A DNA stretch of 28,207 nt, taken from assembly GCA_964535025.1 (NCBI GenBank), contig CAZHRW010000050.1, forward strand, positions 1 to 28,207, read 5' to 3'. The position numbers were made by a program, and so were the translations under genes. Source of the stretch: JAAYZK01 sp964535025 (GTDB taxonomy: Bacteria > Planctomycetota > Phycisphaerae > SM23-33 > FEN-1343). The notes under the pieces are model-generated. The model did no database searches. It worked only from the letters and a program-made list of their open reading frames with translations, and had not been told where the DNA came from. Below are positions 23,633-28,207 of this stretch, piece after piece. The first letter of the stretch is position 1, and each line of letters starts with the position of its first letter.

Positions 23633-23860
23633 ATGACGAAAACACTGATCAAGCACGGCAACAGCCTCGCGCTGGTGATCGACAAGCCCATCCTGGAGCT
23701 GCTCGACATTTCGCCCGACACGCCGCTCGAGCTGATGACCAACGGCGATGTGCTGATGGTCCGGCCGGTCCGGGACAAGGCTCGCCAGGAGAAACTCGAC
23801 GCCTCGATGGAGAAGATCAACCGGATCTTCGGCGACGAATTGAAGCGCCTGGCGGAGTGA
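23633..23860 (+). CDS. AbrB/MazE/SpoVT-type antitoxin
   Basis: A 75-residue DNA-binding antitoxin. MTKTLIKHGNSLALVIDKPI is the swapped-hairpin AbrB/MazE fold signature (xKxGNSLxLxIxKxI). The C-terminal half (about 45-75) is charged and probably helical, the part that usually folds on the toxin. AGGAG lies eight bases before the ATG at 23633; an in-frame ATG two codons earlier (23627) is too close to that site. The toxin ATG is six bases after its stop. The antitoxin likely represses its own promoter at 23577-23605. Confidence 0.88.
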   Translation: MTKTLIKHGNSLALVIDKPILELLDISPDTPLELMTNGDVLMVRPVRDKARQEKLDASMEKINRIFGDELKRLAE

Positions 23861-23866
23861 GATGGC

Positions 23867-24247
23867 ATGACCGTTTTCCTCGATGTGTCCGACGTTCTGC
23901 TCGTGCACGCGGACCAGATCGCCCGCTACGGCGGGGAGCAGGGGGTGCGCGACATGGGGCTGCTCGAATCGGCCGTCGCCCAGCCCCAGGCCGCGTTCAG
24001 TGGCCAGTTCCTGCACGCGGACCTGTTCGAGATGGCGGCGGCGTATCTGTTCCACATCGTGAACAACCACCCTTTCCTGGACGGCAATAAGCGAGCGGGC
24101 GCCGTGACGGCGCTGACGTTCCTCGACATCAACGGTGTAGAGATCGAGGTGTTCAAAGGCGGCATCTACGAGCTGACCCTCGCTGTCGCCACGGGACAAA
24201 CAGGCAAGGCCGACATCGCCGCCTTCTTCCGGTCGCGCAGCCGCTGA
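23867..24247 (+). CDS. doc: Doc-type (death-on-curing, Fic fold) toxin
   Basis: A 126-residue toxin. The Fic-core motif reads HPFLDGNKR (H68 to R76), with the catalytic histidine and the phosphate-binding NKR present. The upstream GLLESAVAQPQAAF and downstream LDINGVEI blocks are typical of the Doc family. Doc proteins phosphorylate elongation factor Tu and stop translation. The usual partner is Phd, but here it is an AbrB/MazE-like antitoxin, a combination found elsewhere in bacteria. No inhibitory Fic motif is seen within the protein, so inhibition must come from the antitoxin. Confidence 0.9.
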   Translation: MTVFLDVSDVLLVHADQIARYGGEQGVRDMGLLESAVAQPQAAFSGQFLHADLFEMAAAYLFHIVNNHPFLDGNKRAGAVTALTFLDINGVEIEVFKGGIYELTLAVATGQTGKADIAAFFRSRSR

Positions 24248-24389
24248 GCGTCAGTGAACCGTCACGTGCTTGTCCGACACCGGCTCGGCCGATCCCTTCC
24301 CTGACCCCAGCCCCTTGCGGAACCTCCCCCGCTGGTGCATCATTTCGGACAGTCCAGGGATACGGTATGGAGATGGGAAAGGAGCAACG

Positions 24390-25613
24390 ATGTCCAAGAG
24401 CAAAGGCCGCACCCTCGCCGCGCGGGCGTTGGACCAGGGCGAGGGGATCCTGCGCCTGGCCCCGACGTGGGTGCCGCGGTCGTTCTGCGTGCCGGGCAGG
24501 CGGATCAAGCTGCATCCGGACGACTACTACGCCTACGGCGGTGAGCGGGGCGGGATCGACGAGCGGTGGTTCTCCTCGACCACCCCGGCCGACAACGGCC
24601 CGCGGACCAGCGAAAACGAGGGGCTCAGCCAGGTCGTCGTCGACGACGGCGGAAGCGTCCGTCGCGTGTTGCTGCGCGATGCCGTGGCGGAGCTGGCCGG
24701 CGCGCTGATCGGCGAGCGGATCTGGGGCGAGTACGGCCGGTGGCCGATGTACTCGAAGTTCTTCGACAACAAGGGCCCCTTGCCGCACCACGTCCACCAT
24801 CGCGACGCGCACGCCGCGCTGACCGGGCAGTTGGGCAAACCCGAGGCGTACTACTTCCCCCCGCAGGTGAACAACCACGGCGGGGACTTCCCCTACACGT
24901 TCTTCGGCTTCGAGCCCGGCACGACCCGCGAGCAGGTCCGCCGATGCCTGGTGAACTTCACCGCCGGCGACAACAAGCTCACCGACCTGTCCCGCGCGTA
25001 CCGCCTGAGGCCCGGCACCGGCTGGAACGTGCCGCCGGGGGTGCTGCACGCCCCGGGCAGCCTGTGCACGTACGAGCCGCAGAAGGCCTCCGACGTGTTC
25101 GCGATGTACCAGTCGCTGACCGGCGACCAGGTGATCGGCGAGGAACTGCTGTGGAAGGATACGCCGCCGGAGAAGGTCGGCGACGTCGACTGGCTGCTGG
25201 AGGTGCTGGACTGGGACGAGAACGTCGATCCGCACTTCGCCGAGCACCACTTCATGGCCCCCCGGCCGGTGCGGCCGGTGAATGAAATGGAGGCCGAGGG
25301 GTACGTCGAACAGTGGATCTGCTACCGGTCCGACGCCTTCAGCGCCAAGGAGCTGACCGTGCTGCCGGGGCGGACCGTCACGATCCGCGACGGCGGGGCG
25401 TACGGGCTGATCATGATGCAGGGGCACGGCACGATGGGCCCCTGGCCGATCGAGACGCCGGCTCTGATCCGCTTCGGCCAGTTGACCCACGATGAGTACT
25501 TCGTCTGCGAACAGGCCGCGACCGAGGGCGTGACGATCGTCAACCGCTCCGAGTGCGACCCGATCGTCATGCTCAAGCACTTCGGACCAGGCAACCCGGA
25601 CCTGGTCTTGTAA
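24390..25613 (+). CDS. Double-cupin protein, phosphomannose-isomerase-like
   Basis: A 407-residue protein related to class I mannose-6-phosphate isomerases and other two-cupin sugar isomerases. The probable metal site is formed by HHVHH (133-137), E152 in GKPEAYYF and H220 in PPGVLHA. EPQKASDVF follows, as in PMI-like proteins. The C-terminal part (about 310-407) contains a second, more degenerate cupin. AAAGGAG lies five bases before the ATG at 24390, preferred over in-frame starts further upstream. It is followed after 25 bases by a large glycoside hydrolase, so it may process the sugar released by that enzyme. The exact reaction is not assignable. Confidence 0.7.
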   Translation: MSKSKGRTLAARALDQGEGILRLAPTWVPRSFCVPGRRIKLHPDDYYAYGGERGGIDERWFSSTTPADNGPRTSENEGLSQVVVDDGGSVRRVLLRDAVAELAGALIGERIWGEYGRWPMYSKFFDNKGPLPHHVHHRDAHAALTGQLGKPEAYYFPPQVNNHGGDFPYTFFGFEPGTTREQVRRCLVNFTAGDNKLTDLSRAYRLRPGTGWNVPPGVLHAPGSLCTYEPQKASDVFAMYQSLTGDQVIGEELLWKDTPPEKVGDVDWLLEVLDWDENVDPHFAEHHFMAPRPVRPVNEMEAEGYVEQWICYRSDAFSAKELTVLPGRTVTIRDGGAYGLIMMQGHGTMGPWPIETPALIRFGQLTHDEYFVCEQAATEGVTIVNRSECDPIVMLKHFGPGNPDLVL

Positions 25614-25638
25614 CGCCGTGGAGAAAGGCAAGCCAGAC

Positions 25639-27750
25639 ATGGAACGCCCCTGGTACCAGCGCGGCTACCGCCGGATGCTCGTGGACATGCACATCCCCGA
25701 TTGGGATCCGAAATTCCTCGCGAAGTACGATCCGGCGGAGATGGTTCGCCTGTACAAGGCGGCCGGACTGACGTCCGTGATGTTCTACGCGCAGTCGCAC
25801 GTCGGCCTGTGCTACTGGCCGACCCGCACCGGGAAGATGCACGAAGGGCTGCGCGGCCGCGACGTCGTCGGCGAGATGGTTCGCCTGTTGGAGCAGGCCG
25901 GGATCGCCAGCTGCGCGTACTACAGTGTGATCTTCAACAACTGGGCGTGGCTGAACCACCCCGACTGGCGGATGGTCACCGGCAACCCATCATCGGAGCT
26001 GGTCATCACCGGTCGCTACGGCCACGTGTGCCCGAACAACCCGGACTACCGCGAGTTCTGCCGTGCGCAGGTGGCCGAACTGCTGGGCGGCTACCGGTTC
26101 GACGGGCTGTTCTACGATATGACCTTCTGGCCGGGCGTGTGCACGTGCCGCCACTGCCGTGAGCGGTTCAGCCGCGAAGCCGACCTGGAGATCCCCGACG
26201 CGGTCAACTGGTTCGACCCCGCCTGGTGCCGCTTCCAGGAGGCCCGCGAGCAGTGGATGCTCGAGTTCGCCGAGTTCCTCAACGCCTGCGCACGGCAGGC
26301 GCAGCCGGGGATCACCGTGTACCACAACTTCGCCAGCGCCCTGGCGAACTGGATGGGCGTCGGCTTCCGCAACGCCGCGGCAAATGACTTCCTGGGCGCC
26401 GACTTCTACGGCGATCCGGTCGAGCAGCTCACCGTCAGCAAGCTGATGGTGAACCTCTCGGAACACCCGCCGGTCGAGTTCATGACCAGCCGTTGCCTGG
26501 ACCTCGTCGAGCACGAAAGTACCAAGGATGTCGAGACCATCCGCATGCAGGCGCTGGCCACCACGCTGTTCAGCGGGGCGATGCTCTTCATCGACGCGAT
26601 CCACCCCGACGGCACGGCCAACCCCGCCCCGTACGCGATGATCCGCGACGTGTACGACGAGATGAGCCGCTACGAGCCATACCTCGGCGGGCGGCCGGTC
26701 GAGGATGTGGGGGTGTACTTCTCCAGCGCGTCGAAGATGGATTTCGCCACCAACGGCACGCCCGTGGCGGAGGCGGCGTGGTCGCGCCGCTATCCGCACC
26801 TGCAGGCCGTCCGCGGCGCCTGCCGGACGCTCGCCGAGGCCCACGTGCCGTTCGGCGTGATCACGCGGAAACAGTTGGGCGAACTGGACCGCTACAAGGT
26901 CGTCGTGCTGCCGAACGTCCTGCGGATGGACCGCGAGGAAGTCGACGCCCTGCGCGAATACGTCCGCCGGGGCGGCCGACTGTACGCCAGCCGCTACACC
27001 TCGCTGACCGAAACCGCCGGCACCCGCCACGAGGACTTCATGCTCGCCGACGTCTTCGGCTGCCACCTCGCCGGCGACGACCTCGGCCGCGTCGCGTACC
27101 TCAAACCCGCCTGCCAGCTGCTCCGCGGGGCGATCGTCCCGCAGAACTACCTCGGCCACATGAGCCTGCCGTCGTCGCCGAACGCCCACGCGGGCATGGT
27201 GCGGCTGGCCGCGCACGCCGAGGGCGACGTCCTCGCCACGCTCACCGAGCCCTACGCACGCGAGTGGGGCACCGTCGAAACGCACAACTGGGCCAGCATC
27301 CACAGCGCCCCGCCCTGGCGCGACACCGACGCCCCGGCCGTCGTCGCCCACACCTTCGGCGACGGCCGCGCCATCTACGCCGCCGCCGACCTCGAAGCCG
27401 TCGACGCCCCCGCCGGCCGCCGGGCCCTGCTGGCGCTGCTCGGCGAGCTGCTCGGCGACCGCCAAACCGCCGCGGCGGCGACGCACCCGTGCGTGTGGCT
27501 GTCGGTCGCCGACCAGCCCCAGCAGCGACGGCTGATCGTCGGCCTGCTGAACTACCAGCGTCAGCTCCCGCCGCTGCCGATCGCCGCGGTCCCGCTGACG
27601 CTGCGGCCGCCGGCGGGCCGGCGGTTCACCGCCCTCCAGGCCGCGCCGGACGGGGAGGCGGTCGCCTTCGAGACCGACAGCGAGGGCACCCTGTCGGCGA
27701 CGGTGACGGACCTCGAGCGGCTGCGACTGCTGGCGGCGACGTATGCGTAA
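25639..27750 (+). CDS. Large glycoside hydrolase with TIM barrel and beta-galactosidase-trimerisation-like domain
   Basis: A 703-residue protein. Residues 1-370 look like a glycosidase TIM barrel of the hypothetical GHL6 / alpha-fucosidase / GH42-like group: MLVDMHIPDWDP, SVMFYAQSHVGLCYWPT, RFDGLFYDMTFWPG with the CTCRHCRERF Cys pair, and GADFYGD. Residues ~380-600 resemble a class-I glutamine-amidotransferase-like trimerisation domain (KVVVLPNVLRMDREEVDALREYVRRGG), and the last ~90 residues a beta domain. No signal peptide is visible, so an intracellular role on imported oligosaccharides is likely. I chose ATG 25639; GTG 25618 in the same frame is an alternative. Catalytic residues and substrate are not assigned. 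Confidence 0.75.
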   Translation: MERPWYQRGYRRMLVDMHIPDWDPKFLAKYDPAEMVRLYKAAGLTSVMFYAQSHVGLCYWPTRTGKMHEGLRGRDVVGEMVRLLEQAGIASCAYYSVIFNNWAWLNHPDWRMVTGNPSSELVITGRYGHVCPNNPDYREFCRAQVAELLGGYRFDGLFYDMTFWPGVCTCRHCRERFSREADLEIPDAVNWFDPAWCRFQEAREQWMLEFAEFLNACARQAQPGITVYHNFASALANWMGVGFRNAAANDFLGADFYGDPVEQLTVSKLMVNLSEHPPVEFMTSRCLDLVEHESTKDVETIRMQALATTLFSGAMLFIDAIHPDGTANPAPYAMIRDVYDEMSRYEPYLGGRPVEDVGVYFSSASKMDFATNGTPVAEAAWSRRYPHLQAVRGACRTLAEAHVPFGVITRKQLGELDRYKVVVLPNVLRMDREEVDALREYVRRGGRLYASRYTSLTETAGTRHEDFMLADVFGCHLAGDDLGRVAYLKPACQLLRGAIVPQNYLGHMSLPSSPNAHAGMVRLAAHAEGDVLATLTEPYAREWGTVETHNWASIHSAPPWRDTDAPAVVAHTFGDGRAIYAAADLEAVDAPAGRRALLALLGELLGDRQTAAAATHPCVWLSVADQPQQRRLIVGLLNYQRQLPPLPIAAVPLTLRPPAGRRFTALQAAPDGEAVAFETDSEGTLSATVTDLERLRLLAATYA

Positions 27751-28207
27751 ACGCGGCGGCGAAATCGGAAATGTTCATTTTTGGCCAAAACCGGATGCCG
27801 TCTTGGATGCCGTCTTGCCGGGGGTCCGGCTGAGGTTTGACAAGGGGTTACGAGGCGGAGCGCTCCGCGGACGGCAAGCGGGCGGGTTTTGCTATCCTGT
27901 CGCTAAATAAAATGGAATACACACTTCATTATGTTATGCGATTCGTTCATTTTGTTGAGCGGCGGCTCAATTTTGTGGCGGGCCGGACGGTGCAGCTTGC
28001 CCAGCTTGCCCAGTTTAGCGGCATAAAACCCGAATAATCCGAATCCTCGGGGCGGTTTTGGGTGAAAACGTGAAATAAACGGGGACGGGATAAGGCCGTT
28101 TCCCGCCGGCGGCGCGGCTGGAGCCGGGCGGGAGAAGAAAGTTAAGGGGCGGGTTCATAAAATGATGCAAATGGTGAATAAAATGATGCCGCGGTGCAAT
28201 AAAATGA
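27751..28207. other. 457-bp apparently non-coding right end, AT-richer than the rest
   Basis: No convincing gene is present; short reading frames lack a ribosome site and recognisable motifs. Seen here are the perfect palindrome TTTTGGCCAAAA (27779-27790), a 12-bp tandem repeat GGATGCCGTCTT x2 (27793-27816), the palindrome CGGAGCGCTCCG (27856-27867), a 9-bp tandem CAGCTTGCC x2 (27993-28010) and a 21-bp tandem repeat at the edge. Base composition drops clearly after about 27895. It may mark the approach to a mobile element outside the window. Confidence 0.55.
28157..28207. repeat. 21-bp tandem repeat truncated by the window end
   Basis: ATAAAATGATG occurs at 28157 and 28178 and its first nine bases again at 28199, an exact 21-base period. 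The second half of each unit varies. Two helical turns per unit means that a protein would meet each copy on the same DNA face. Multiple terminal repeats of this size occur at the ends of IS21-type elements; iterons are another option. Confidence 0.65.

Noticed and set aside
27837..27842. Perfect TTGACA in the right intergenic region
   Set aside because: No -10 box 16-18 bases downstream and no supported gene follows.
27837..28037. Small plus-strand reading frame (66 codons)
   Set aside because: No ribosome site, atypical composition and repeats inside; not supported as a gene.
1..28207. CRISPR array, tRNA, rRNA or complete insertion sequence
   Set aside because: No regularly spaced repeat-spacer units, no tRNA-like cloverleaf or rRNA blocks and no transposase motifs were recognised.

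Overview
The window is about 28 kb of very GC-rich bacterial chromosome with tightly packed genes. Gene content fits an environmental, probably anaerobic or facultative bacterium of the Planctomycetes type (Phycisphaerae or relatives). The hints are a (Re)-citrate-synthase-like enzyme, a DksA/TraR protein without its full zinc site, a receiver protein with a PICAHCKRIR tail, and dispersed palindromic repeats. A deltaproteobacterium or other high-GC phylum is not excluded, since no rRNA or phylogenetic marker is present.

Region 1 (1-9423, mostly + strand): the 5' end of an unidentified gene runs off the left edge. A response regulator follows, then a four-gene operon malQ-glgX(treX)-treY-treZ whose genes overlap or nearly abut. 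It should convert glycogen or maltodextrin into trehalose and has a plausible promoter at 974-1002. treZ converges on a second trehalose gene, treT, across a hairpin at 9433-9452.

Region 2 (9451-15943, - strand): reading leftward, an SpeD-like pyruvoyl decarboxylase homologue, a GNAT/FemAB-like acyltransferase, an ATP-grasp ligase and a fold-type III PLP decarboxylase form an almost gapless operon. A secreted agmatine-deiminase-like enzyme and treT follow. No aminopropyltransferase is present. This operon is the best candidate for an undescribed pathway, perhaps making an amine that is ligated and acylated.

Region 3 (15944-20101): a 397-bp divergent intergenic region separates this operon from a sigma-54 activator with a degenerate receiver domain. 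It holds a sigma-54-type promoter pointing at the speD-like gene, two CGGTA-N6-TACCG palindromes 125 bp apart, and a long palindrome in the leader. Beyond the activator lie a REP-like repeat cluster, a DksA/TraR-like gene, and a (Re)-citrate-synthase-like gene preceded by a second, better sigma-54-type promoter. The activator may control both sides.

Region 4 (20102-23414): a dispersed inverted-repeat element, then a translationally coupled PIG-L deacetylase, GT4 glycosyltransferase (with a duplicated C-terminal tail) and an (alpha/alpha)6-barrel glycosidase related to GH100.

Region 5 (23415-28207): a 9-nt microsatellite, a two-gene toxin-antitoxin module (AbrB/MazE-like antitoxin with a Doc toxin), then a cupin (phosphomannose-isomerase-like) and a large glycoside hydrolase likely transcribed together. 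The last 457 bases are AT-richer, repeat-rich and apparently non-coding, ending in a 21-bp tandem repeat cut by the window edge. No tRNA, rRNA, CRISPR array or complete insertion sequence was seen.
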